From an uncultured Faecalibacterium sp. (GTDB lineage: Bacteria; Bacillota; Clostridia; Oscillospirales; Ruminococcaceae), in NCBI GenBank assembly GCA_900765105.1, contig CAAFQM010000155.1, forward strand, positions 1-15,065: a stretch of DNA of 15,065 nt, in the 5' to 3' direction. The translations under genes and the position numbers were made by a program. Below the pieces are notes generated by a model. It was given only the letters and a program-made list of their open reading frames with translations, did not search any database and was not told where the DNA came from. Below are positions 1 to 6,104 of this stretch, piece after piece; within the stretch, counting starts at the first letter, position 1, and each line of letters starts with the position of its first letter.

Positions 1-581
1 ATCTGGGTGGGGTCGTAGAAGATGGCGGAGAAATACAGCAGCGCTGTGATGAACACGCTCCAGATGTGCATGATATCCCGGAAGAACACCGTTGCCGCCG
101 CGAGGAACAGCCCCACGCCCAGACTGAAGAAGAACAGGGTCACCAGCGGATACACCGCTTCGATGAGGGTGAGGTGGAAGGGCGCACCGGTAAAGATCAT
201 CACCAGCAGCAGCGCCACAAAGCTGAACACACAGTTCACCATGGCAAAGCAGCACTTTTCCAGCGGGAAGATATACTTGGGGATATACACCTTTTTCAGC
301 AGCGGGGCCGCGCTGAGCACACTGCTCATGCTGGCGGAGGTGGCTTCGTTGAAGAAGTTGAACAGCAGCTGGCCGCACATCAGGAACACGGCAAAGTTAT
401 CGATGCCGCTGCCGCGCATGTCCATCAGACTGCTGAACACGGCCCAGTACACCAGGCACATGAGCAGCGGGTTCAGCACGCTCCACACCACGCCCAGAAA
501 ACTGCGGCGGTATTTGAGCTTGAAGTCACGGCTCACAAGGTTCCACAGCAGATAGCGGTAGCGCCAGAAGCCGTTCCACAT
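1..581 (-). CDS. ABC-2 type polysaccharide export permease (partial, C-terminus outside window)
   Basis: The minus strand from an ATG at 581 reads open to the window edge for 193 codons. The start MWNGFWRYRYLLWNLVSRDF followed by KLKYRRSFLGVVWSVLNPLL is typical of the Wzm/RfbA/TagG family of ABC-2 membrane permeases, which export O-antigen or wall polysaccharide across the membrane with a separate ATPase. Hydrophobic segments are visible at about residues 28-50, 62-80, 108-130 and 140-165, and the family element FFRDIMHIW lies near residue 165. The gene follows rfbC by 24 bases in the same reading frame, so the two are probably co-transcribed. The ribosome site before the ATG (GGAAAG) is modest. 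A GTG six codons upstream (597-599) is an alternative start. The substrate is probably a rhamnose-containing glycan, inferred from rfbC. The ATPase partner would lie beyond the left edge. Confidence 0.88.
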   Translation of the reverse strand, partial: MWNGFWRYRYLLWNLVSRDFKLKYRRSFLGVVWSVLNPLLMCLVYWAVFSSLMDMRGSGIDNFAVFLMCGQLLFNFFNEATSASMSSVLSAAPLLKKVYIPKYIFPLEKCCFAMVNCVFSFVALLLVMIFTGAPFHLTLIEAVYPLVTLFFFSLGVGLFLAAATVFFRDIMHIWSVFITALLYFSAIFYDPTQ

Positions 582-605
582 TGCTTTCCAATTTGCCACA
601 AGCGA

Positions 606-1172
606 TCACCACTTTTCAAAATATTCAAACTTCTGGGCAGCAAACGGCTCGTGCAGCTTGTCCTTTGCGCTGGTCTTGTGCTCGCAGCCGCAGTCCGGCC
701 ACTGCACGTTGACGGTGGGGTCATCGTAGGGGATGCCGCCCTCGCTGGTGGGGTCGTAAACGTCGGTGCACTTGTAGCAGAATTCCGCCACGTCGCTCAG
801 AACAAGGAAGCCGTGGGCAAAGCCTTCCGGGATATAGAACATCTTCTTGTTCTCCTCGGACAGGGTGACGCCCACCCACTTGCCGAAGGTGGCGCTGTTG
901 GGGCGGCAGTCCACGGCCACGTCGTACACTTCGCCCTTGGTCACGCGCACCAGCTTGCCCTGGGTGTGGTTCTTCTGGAAATGCAGGCCGCGCAGCACGC
1001 CGCGGGTGGAGCGGCTCTGGTTGTCCTGCACAAATTCCTTGTCGATGCCGGCTTCGGCAAACTGATCCTTCTGGTAGGTCTCCATAAAGTAACCGCGGTC
1101 GTCGCCGAACACCTGCGGCTCAATGACCACAACACCGGGGATCTCGGTCTGAGTAAACGTAAACTTGCCCAT
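606..1172 (-). CDS. rfbC: dTDP-4-dehydrorhamnose 3,5-epimerase
   Basis: This 188-residue cupin enzyme performs the third step of dTDP-L-rhamnose synthesis: double epimerisation of dTDP-4-keto-6-deoxyglucose at C3 and C5. The length matches the family. Family motifs are seen in order: GDDRGYF (23-29), the GVLRGLHFQ block (58-66) with the catalytic base His64, IPEGFAHGF (114-122), and a YKCTDVYDP block holding the likely general acid Tyr133. Asp171 in the SAKD motif is the probable partner of His64. The start is the ATG at 1172, with AGAGAGG a few bases upstream. The ABC export permease lies directly downstream, placing the gene in a surface-polysaccharide operon. No convincing promoter was found in the 72-base gap before it. 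The sibling genes rfbA, rfbB and rfbD are not in the window. Confidence 0.96.
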   Translation of the reverse strand: MGKFTFTQTEIPGVVVIEPQVFGDDRGYFMETYQKDQFAEAGIDKEFVQDNQSRSTRGVLRGLHFQKNHTQGKLVRVTKGEVYDVAVDCRPNSATFGKWVGVTLSEENKKMFYIPEGFAHGFLVLSDVAEFCYKCTDVYDPTSEGGIPYDDPTVNVQWPDCGCEHKTSAKDKLHEPFAAQKFEYFEKW

Positions 1173-1214
1173 ATTTTTGTACCTCTCTTTTGTGAAGCAT
1201 TTTTGATCTATCGG

Positions 1215-1243
1215 AAAAGTCTGTTTTTGCGCAGACTTTTACG
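1215..1243 (-). terminator. Rho-independent terminator after the dacF-like gene
   Basis: On the minus strand, directly after the TAA of the carboxypeptidase gene, AAAAGTCTG (1232-1240 side) pairs with CAGACTTTT (1215-1223 side) around an eight-base loop. The final T run is part of the stem, and CC follows. The stem is only 9 bp and AT-rich at its base, so termination may be partial. It would separate the carboxypeptidase gene from rfbC. Confidence 0.6.
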
Positions 1244-1244
1244 C

Positions 1245-2582
1245 TTATTTACTGTGTCGGTCCCTCTGCTGCGCCCGCCGGGCTCTGCGGCGTCTGCGCC
1301 GCGCCTGCATCCGGATGACCAGCACAGTCACGCCAGCCGCCGCTGCCGTGGAACCCAGCGAGATGCCCAGCAGCCAGAGCGCATGGCTCTTCGGCTTAAC
1401 GTCCTTTGCCGCTTCCAGCTCGGTTCCGGTGCCGGCTTCCAGCAGTTCGGACAGGCCGGAAAGCTCCGCCTCCACCCGGACGCTGGTATTTTCCTGTTTG
1501 CTGCCGCCCTTGATGGTGTACACGGCGTAGGCTTCCGGTTCCGTGCCCAGCACCCAGCGCTCCGGCAGTTCCAGCGAGACCTCCACGTCCTTTGCTGTCA
1601 GGCCGTCGGCCAGCAGCAGCTTCACGCCCGGGTCGGTGACGGTCACCGTGCCAAGGCTCCCGCCGCCGCCCGCCACATCCAGCTGCGCCGTGATGCCCTG
1701 CGAGGGCAGCTCGGTATAGCCGGTAAAGATGCCGAAGGCGTAGTCCAGCAGGGCACGCACATCGTTGTATTTATCGGTGCTCAGCTCGCTCTGCATGGTC
1801 ACGCAGATGAGCCGGATGCCGTTCTGTTCAGCAAGACAGGCGTAGCTGTAGCGCGCCGTATTGGTGTAGCCCAGTTTGGAGCCGATGACCGACGCGATGT
1901 GATACCGGCTGGAACCGATGCGCATTTTGTCCTGCTGGGAAAAATACCGTGTCACCGGCTGCAGATTGGTGGGCTGCATGGTGTACATCTCGTTGCGGGT
2001 GAATACATCCTCAAACCCCGGCTGCTCCAGCGCCCAGCGCAAGATCTGCGCCATGTCGTAGCAGCTGGTATAGTGGTCGTTATCACTGATGCCGTGGGGG
2101 TTTGCAAAGTGGGTGTGTTCCAGCCCAAGTTCTGCCACCTGTTCGTTCATCTTCTCCACGCCGTCGGCGATGGTCCCGCCGCCGATATACTCAGCCAGCA
2201 GATTCGCAGCGTCGTTGGCGCTGGCCATCTGGGTGGCATACAGCGCATCGGTCAGGGGCACCTGCTCCCCTTCCAGCAGAGCGATGTGGCTGGAATCGGT
2301 TCCTGCCAGTGAATAGACGTCCTCGTGGGTCACGGTCAGTTTTACATTGTCCCAATTGCCCTGTGCCTTTTCACAGGCAAGCCCCAGCGTCATCACCTTG
2401 GTGATGGACGCCGGGTGCAGTTCTTCGTTCATGTTCTGCTGTGCCAGTACAAGGCCGGTGTCTGCATCCATGATGCAGTAGGCACGGGTGGCGCTGAGCG
2501 CCGGGCCGGCTGCTGCCGCCCCCGGTGCGAACACGCAGACCGCAAGCAGTACGGCGCACAGCGCCGCTGTCCATTTTCTCAT
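1245..2582 (-). CDS. dacF: D-alanyl-D-alanine carboxypeptidase, DacF/peptidase S11 family, with altered KTG motif
   Basis: The 445-residue precursor belongs to the S11 penicillin-binding proteins that trim the terminal D-Ala from peptidoglycan stem peptides outside the membrane. Residues 1-25 form a signal peptide (MRKWTAALCAVLLAVCVF then Ala-rich). The catalytic domain covers about 30-265, with SITK at 59-62 (nucleophile Ser59, Lys62) and SAN at 121-123. The third motif, normally KTG, reads KLG at 236-238, in the context IGSKLGYTN. A PBP5_C-like beta domain covers about 293-370. A membrane helix spans about 401-424, followed by an Arg-rich cytoplasmic tail (QARRRRRRARR), giving a C-terminal anchor. 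The start is an ATG with GAGGGAG upstream. It sits 60 bases after dpaB and has its own promoter inside the end of that gene. The family call is firm; the exact symbol is less so, and the KLG change leaves activity open. Confidence 0.9.
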   Translation of the reverse strand: MRKWTAALCAVLLAVCVFAPGAAAAGPALSATRAYCIMDADTGLVLAQQNMNEELHPASITKVMTLGLACEKAQGNWDNVKLTVTHEDVYSLAGTDSSHIALLEGEQVPLTDALYATQMASANDAANLLAEYIGGGTIADGVEKMNEQVAELGLEHTHFANPHGISDNDHYTSCYDMAQILRWALEQPGFEDVFTRNEMYTMQPTNLQPVTRYFSQQDKMRIGSSRYHIASVIGSKLGYTNTARYSYACLAEQNGIRLICVTMQSELSTDKYNDVRALLDYAFGIFTGYTELPSQGITAQLDVAGGGGSLGTVTVTDPGVKLLLADGLTAKDVEVSLELPERWVLGTEPEAYAVYTIKGGSKQENTSVRVEAELSGLSELLEAGTGTELEAAKDVKPKSHALWLLGISLGSTAAAAGVTVLVIRMQARRRRRRARRAQQRDRHSK

Positions 2583-2642
2583 CCGGGTTTTCTCCCTCGA
2601 AAATTTTTCTGCCCGTCGTACCGCACCGGCAAAGCATCAGAA

Positions 2643-3272
2643 TCAGTATACCACATTTTGCCCCGACTGAAAAGAGATTGCGCATTCCCTTTGCCCCAGC
2701 AGCACCGGCTGCAGCTGCTGTCCATGCAGAGCGGCCGCCAGCGCGTCCGGCAAAAGAGTAAAGTCTGCTTTCAGGCTGTTGGGCTTATGGACCGGGTCAT
2801 CCTGCCCATAAGGCACAAAATAAATGTGCTTGCGCTGATAAAGCCGGGCGATGTTCTCGCCGGACGCCCCCAGCCCGTCGTTGGTGGAGACACCAAGGAG
2901 CACCGGTTTCCCCGTCCGGAGCAGGCTTTTGGCCGCCAGCGTCACCGGGGTATCCGAAAGCCCCGCAGCAAGCCGCGCCAGTGTGGCCCCGGTGCAGGGC
3001 GCGATGACCAACGCCCGGGCCATCTGCCGGGGGCCGAGCGGTTCCACGGCCTGCAGTGTATCCAGAACCGGGTGCCCGGCAAGGGCTTCCAGCCTTTCTT
3101 TCCAGTATTTTCCGGTGCCGAAACGCGTGTCCTGCCCGGCCGAAAAACTCATGACCGGCAGCAGTTCCCAGCCCTGCCGGGTCAGCGCCTGCGCTGCCGA
3201 CAGCGCCGCTTCCAGCGTACAGAAGCTGCCGCACACCGCAAAGGCGATACAGCCTTTTTTCTCTGTGGTCAT
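2643..3272 (-). CDS. dpaB: Dipicolinate synthase subunit B (flavoprotein-like)
   Basis: This 209-residue protein matches the DpaB/SpoVFB family, the flavoprotein-fold subunit that works with DpaA to make dipicolinate (pyridine-2,6-dicarboxylate) for the spore core. Family blocks are well kept: AVCGSFCTL (12-20), QDTRFG (47-52), EPLGP (77-81), VIAPCTGATLARLA (89-102), DTPVTLAAKSLLR (107-119), STNDGLGASGENI (129-141) and YFVPYGQDDPVHKPNSL (151-167). The start is the ATG at 3270-3272, which overlaps the dpaA stop in an ATGA arrangement. A longer in-frame reading from 3383 lies inside dpaA and lacks a ribosome site. The overlap suggests translational coupling, as expected for two subunits made in equal amounts. 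The reading frame is complete with no sign of decay. The role is firm by similarity; whether this lineage sporulates is not shown here. Confidence 0.93.
   Translation of the reverse strand: MTTEKKGCIAFAVCGSFCTLEAALSAAQALTRQGWELLPVMSFSAGQDTRFGTGKYWKERLEALAGHPVLDTLQAVEPLGPRQMARALVIAPCTGATLARLAAGLSDTPVTLAAKSLLRTGKPVLLGVSTNDGLGASGENIARLYQRKHIYFVPYGQDDPVHKPNSLKADFTLLPDALAAALHGQQLQPVLLGQRECAISFQSGQNVVY
2645..2673 (-). promoter_or_regulatory. Predicted sigma-A promoter for the dacF-like gene
   Basis: The minus strand reads TTTTCA, 17 bases, TATACT, with an extended -10 (TGG before TATACT). The -10 overlaps the last codons and stop of dpaB. Transcription would begin about 55 bases before the carboxypeptidase ATG, allowing vegetative expression independent of dpaAB. 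Confidence 0.5.
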
Positions 3273-4057
3273 GTCTGTCCCTCCCGCTCCCGCAAAATCG
3301 TGATCACCGTGCGCGCCACCGCCTCGCCTGCCGTTTCCGGCGCACAGGCGGCGGGCAGGCTCAGGGCATGGATGGCCCGGCACCTCAGCCGCCGGGCGGC
3401 TTCAAAGTCGGTTCCACCGGGTTTTGAGGCCAGATCCACGATCAGGCTGCCCGGCCGCAGCGCCGCCAGTACCGGTGCCGTGAGCACCCGGGCCGGGATA
3501 GTGTTCACCACTGTGTCAAAGGCCGGTGCCAGCGCGCCAAGGCGGCAAAGCTCTGCCCCGCGCAGACCAAGGCTTTCGGCAAGCGCCCGCTGTTCCGGGC
3601 GGCGGGCGCAGACCGTCACCTCTGCGCCCAGTACCGCCAGCCGCACCGCCAGCGCCTGCCCCACCGGGCCGAACCCCAGCACCAGAAGATTCGTGCCCCA
3701 CAAGGTGCGGGTGCGCTCCTTCAGCAGGATGCCGATGCACCCCTCTGCAGTGGGGATGGCATTGTAGACGGCCAGCTCCGGCCGGGCGAAGTAATCCACC
3801 AGCTCCACCCCGGTCTCCCGGGCGATGGCTTTTGCCGGTTCCGACACCCTGCCACCCAGCGCCAGCGCCCCGGGCCGGGCCGCCCGCAGCAGCTCCGCCA
3901 GTGGGGTGCGGGCAGCGTCCAGCGGAAGCGGCAGCAGGATATAATCCGCCAGCGCCACCTGTTCGGCTCCGCCCACGGCATAGCCTGCCCGTTCCAGCGC
4001 CCGGCCTGCCGCCGCCTGCCGGGCATCGGTGCCCACCACCGCAAAGCGCTTTTCCAC
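3269..4057 (-). CDS. dpaA: Dipicolinate synthase subunit A
   Basis: DpaA is the NAD(P)-binding subunit that converts the DapA product, 4-hydroxytetrahydrodipicolinate, to dipicolinic acid in the mother cell of spore formers. The 262-residue product has a Rossmann loop LVLGFGPVGQALAVRL (125-140), a C-terminal block LIVDLASKPGGTDFEAA (205-221) and the closing APETAGEAVA (239-248), all typical of the family. It is somewhat shorter than the Bacillus protein (just under 300 residues), mainly in the N-terminal half. The start is a GTG at 4055-4057 with a strong GGGAGGG site about 8 bases upstream. It overlaps dpaB by four bases (ATGA). A sigma-K-like promoter lies about 30 bases upstream. Very GC-rich codon use matches its neighbours, arguing against recent import. 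The frame is intact. Confidence 0.92.
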   Translation of the reverse strand: MEKRFAVVGTDARQAAAGRALERAGYAVGGAEQVALADYILLPLPLDAARTPLAELLRAARPGALALGGRVSEPAKAIARETGVELVDYFARPELAVYNAIPTAEGCIGILLKERTRTLWGTNLLVLGFGPVGQALAVRLAVLGAEVTVCARRPEQRALAESLGLRGAELCRLGALAPAFDTVVNTIPARVLTAPVLAALRPGSLIVDLASKPGGTDFEAARRLRCRAIHALSLPAACAPETAGEAVARTVITILREREGQT

Positions 4058-4087
4058 GCAAGCTCCCTCCCTTTCCGGTTGTGTGCC

Positions 4088-4115
4088 ATCCTATGCGGGA
4101 GGAAGCATTTGGGTG
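4088..4115 (-). promoter_or_regulatory. Candidate sporulation (sigma-K-like) promoter for dpaAB
   Basis: The minus strand reads CACC, 16 bases, CATAGGAT. This fits the Bacillus sigma-K pattern (mACm, 16-17 bases, CATAnnnTA) except for the last base, which is G. It would place the transcript start about 20-25 bases before the dpaA GTG, just upstream of the ribosome site. In Bacillus the orthologous spoVF operon is sigma-K controlled. No comparable sigma-A promoter was found in this gap. The match is short and could be chance. Confidence 0.35.
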
Positions 4116-4188
4116 ACGGAACGATTTTAAATGCTCTCCGCTTGCGCTCTGAGCATCTTCAGCGGAATTTTGGTTTTTTTATATTTGC

Positions 4189-4220
4189 TCCTTCGGAACG
4201 ACTGCGGTCGTTCCGAAGGA
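4189..4220. repeat. Perfect 14-bp inverted repeat (hairpin)
   Basis: TCCTTCGGAACGAC (4189-4202) and its exact complement GTCGTTCCGAAGGA (4207-4220) flank a four-base TGCG loop. Neither side has a proper T run directly next to it, so it is not a standard terminator. It could be a second attenuating hairpin after the ECF gene, a REP-like intergenic palindrome, or a protein-binding site. Confidence 0.75.
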
Positions 4221-4284
4221 ACTTTCTCACGAGAGGGGTCGCAGTGGGAAGCAGCAGAAAAACGGTTCTCCGCCCTGCTGCAAA

Positions 4285-4325
4285 ACGCAAAAAGGGACTG
4301 CCATGCATCTGCACAGCAGTCCCTT
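4285..4325 (-). terminator. Rho-independent terminator after the ECF transporter gene
   Basis: On the minus strand AAGGGACTGC pairs with GCAGTCCCTT across a 14-base loop (arms 4316-4325 and 4292-4301), followed by TTTTTGCGTTTTG. It lies about 47 bases past the ECF gene stop. A strong, standard terminator. Confidence 0.88.
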
Positions 4326-4371
4326 AGAAATTATCGTTACGGATGCGCCGCCCTGACATTCAGCACATCAC

Positions 4372-4965
4372 TTATTTTACAAACTTTGCCACGGCGCGGG
4401 CCACGATGCCGCCCAGAATGCCGGAGACGAGGAACTCGGCCACGCCCTGCACGCCCACCAGCAGCACCACGAACATGAAGGGGTTCGCAGCGCCCTTGAC
4501 GGACACCAGATTCTGCACATAGTCGCAGCCGTAGAAGGCCAGCACGATATAGCCCATGAAGAACAGGGTGTTCAGGGCCGGGGCGCACATGGCGCTGACG
4601 ATGTAGCTCCAGGTGCCGGGCTTGTCAAAGCGCTTCAGGCCGCTGAAGATCAGGCCCACGCACAGTCCCATCAGCACGCGCATACCCACGCAGAGGATGA
4701 AGGTGTTGACCGGGCTGACCTGGAACAGGGCACCGGTCATGGCCGATGCGCCGGTGATGGCGTCATAAAAGCTCACTGCACCGAACACGCCGCCCAGCAG
4801 CGCGCCCACAGCGGGGCCCATGGTGATGGCGCCCACTGCGATGGGAAGAGTCAGAAAGCTCATGTACAGCGGGCCCATGGGCACACTGCCCAGACCCACC
4901 AGCTTCATGACCAGTTCAATGGCAACCAGCAGTGCCACACGGGTAAGAGTCTTGGTATTTTTCAT
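4372..4965 (-). CDS. ECF transporter substrate-binding (S) component, probably for pantothenate
   Basis: The 197-residue protein is almost entirely hydrophobic, with about six membrane segments: roughly 8-24, 32-50, 52-68, 85-108, 119-143 and 160-190. The start MKNTKTLTRVALLVAIELVM, with charged residues then a small-residue helix, and the PIAVGAITMGPAVGALLGGVF block (41-61) are typical of the S components of energy-coupling factor vitamin importers (ECF_trnsprt family). The S component binds the vitamin and shares the EcfAAT energising module encoded elsewhere. Substrate is inferred only from location: coaX is two genes upstream and coaBC is just beyond, so pantothenate (PanT role) is the best guess. 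Folate, riboflavin precursors or another vitamin cannot be excluded. The start is set by AGGAGG just before the ATG; an in-frame upstream start at 5019 has no such site. Confidence 0.82.
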   Translation of the reverse strand: MKNTKTLTRVALLVAIELVMKLVGLGSVPMGPLYMSFLTLPIAVGAITMGPAVGALLGGVFGAVSFYDAITGASAMTGALFQVSPVNTFILCVGMRVLMGLCVGLIFSGLKRFDKPGTWSYIVSAMCAPALNTLFFMGYIVLAFYGCDYVQNLVSVKGAANPFMFVVLLVGVQGVAEFLVSGILGGIVARAVAKFVK

Positions 4966-5051
4966 ATTCAATTTTCCTCCTGCTGCCGTTCCGCCCTCAG
5001 AATGTCGGATACGGCGCAAACCTGCCCGCTCTTTGCGGGTTTTGGGTAAAT

Positions 5052-5080
5052 ATTCGAACCGTTGGAGCGCGTTTTGTCAG
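5052..5080 (-). promoter_or_regulatory. Weak candidate promoter for the ECF transporter gene
   Basis: The minus strand reads CTGACA, 17 bases, TCGAAT, in the 137-base gap after the oxidoreductase gene. The -35 is good and the -10 poor. Downstream, the leader contains a small CCCGC/GCGGG hairpin (5025-5039). The gene may also be reached by read-through from coaX. Confidence 0.3.
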
Positions 5081-5102
5081 GGCGTGTTCCAATGAAAATG
5101 GC

Positions 5103-6080
5103 TCATTCTCCGGGGAAGCGGATGCCCGCCGTGCGGCGCGCCACAGTCAGCACCCGGCTGACCGCAATGGAGGTATCCTGCATCCGGCCGCACAGCTCCT
5201 GATCGCCGCTTTCCAGCGCACGGGCAAAAGCTTCAAACTCCGCCGCCTGCCGGGGGCGTCCGCCGTTGAGGTTATAATGTTCTTCCTTTCCCTCATTGGG
5301 GTGGAAGGTGATGCCGCCGCAGAAGTTGGCCGTGGATTTCTGCTGGATGTAGCCCTTTGTGCCCTGAATGATATACCGGGCCGGAGCGGCGCAGTCCTTG
5401 GCGGCGATGCTCACCGCCCGGAAGCCGCTGTAATCCATGGTCAGGATGCCGCTGGTGTCGATGCCGCGTTCCACGTTGGCGGTGTAGTGTACCTGATTCG
5501 GCTCGCCGAACAGGCCCACGATGTAGCTGACGTTGTACACGCCCAGATCCATCAGCGCGCCGCCTGCACAGGCCGGGTCGAACACCGGCGGGGTCTCGCC
5601 TTTGCAGAACGCATCGTACCGGCTAGAATACTGGCTGAAGTTGCACTGCACCAGCTTCACGGTGCCGATGCGGGGCAGCAGCTCCCGGATCTTTGCGTAA
5701 TTTTCAAGATACTGGGTGGTAACGGCCTCGAACAGGAACACCTTTTTGTGCCGCGCCAGCCGGATCAGATCTTCGGTCTGGGCTGCCGTGGGGGCCATGG
5801 GCTTTTCCACAATGACATGCTTGCCGGCATCCAGTGCAATGCGGGCATACCGCACATGCTGCAGGTTCGGCACCGCGATATACACCACGTCCACCCATTG
5901 GAGCAGTTCCAGAAAATTGGTGGTACGCTGCGGCACGCCGTATTTTTCGCACAGCTCCTGCGCAAGCGCTGCGCTGCGGGACGTCGAGCAGACAGCCTGC
6001 ACCGTAAACGGTGTGTGTTCCACAAGCCACGGCAAAAATTCCTGCACGATCTTGCCCGTGCCAAGAATGCCTAATTTCAT
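5103..6080 (-). CDS. Gfo/Idh/MocA family NAD(P)-dependent oxidoreductase
   Basis: The 325-residue protein has the two-domain layout of this family. The N-terminal Rossmann domain begins MKLGILGTGKI with the nucleotide loop at residues 4-9. VEKPMAPT (91-98) carries the family EKP motif whose Lys is usually in the active site. The C-terminal alpha/beta domain includes GGALMDLGVYNVSYI (173-187), in place of the usual GG.L.D.G.H element. This form resembles the dihydrodiol dehydrogenase-like branch. These enzymes oxidise or reduce sugars, inositols and related compounds; the substrate cannot be read from sequence. It starts 24 bases after coaX, with GGGAG before the ATG, so the two are likely co-transcribed. 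The family has no known step in coenzyme A synthesis, so its place between coaX and the vitamin importer gene is unexplained. Confidence 0.88.
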   Translation of the reverse strand: MKLGILGTGKIVQEFLPWLVEHTPFTVQAVCSTSRSAALAQELCEKYGVPQRTTNFLELLQWVDVVYIAVPNLQHVRYARIALDAGKHVIVEKPMAPTAAQTEDLIRLARHKKVFLFEAVTTQYLENYAKIRELLPRIGTVKLVQCNFSQYSSRYDAFCKGETPPVFDPACAGGALMDLGVYNVSYIVGLFGEPNQVHYTANVERGIDTSGILTMDYSGFRAVSIAAKDCAAPARYIIQGTKGYIQQKSTANFCGGITFHPNEGKEEHYNLNGGRPRQAAEFEAFARALESGDQELCGRMQDTSIAVSRVLTVARRTAGIRFPGE

Positions 6081-6104
6081 GTTGTTCTCCCTATCCTTCT
6101 TCTC

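Larger units (their letters stand above)
4058..4371. other. Intergenic region of 314 bases between the ECF gene and dpaA
   Basis: No convincing gene: the small plus-strand open frames here lack ribosome sites and recognisable protein content. Reading towards dpaA, it holds the ECF-gene terminator (4285-4325), a weak stem GCAGCAG/CTGCTGC (4251-4281), a perfect 14-bp palindromic hairpin (4189-4220), a T-rich stretch, and the dpaA promoter and ribosome site. Confidence 0.7.

Noticed and set aside
66..2312. A 748-codon open frame on the plus strand antisense to rfbC and the carboxypeptidase gene
   Set aside because: It is opposite two well-supported genes, is His/Ala/Gly-rich with no family features and has no ribosome site. 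Long antisense frames are expected opposite GC-biased codons.
2325..3767. A 480-codon plus-strand frame across dpaB and dpaA
   Set aside because: Low-complexity Arg/Pro-rich translation lying opposite two intact, overlapping family genes.
4079..4478. Small plus-strand open frames in the ECF-dpaA spacer
   Set aside because: They run through a terminator and hairpins, have no ribosome site and show no protein-like pattern.
4966..5102. A riboswitch in the ECF gene leader
   Set aside because: Only a 5-bp CCCGC/GCGGG stem and an imperfect TTGGA/TCCAA pairing are present. No conserved core of a known riboswitch (cobalamin, TPP, FMN, THF) was recognised.
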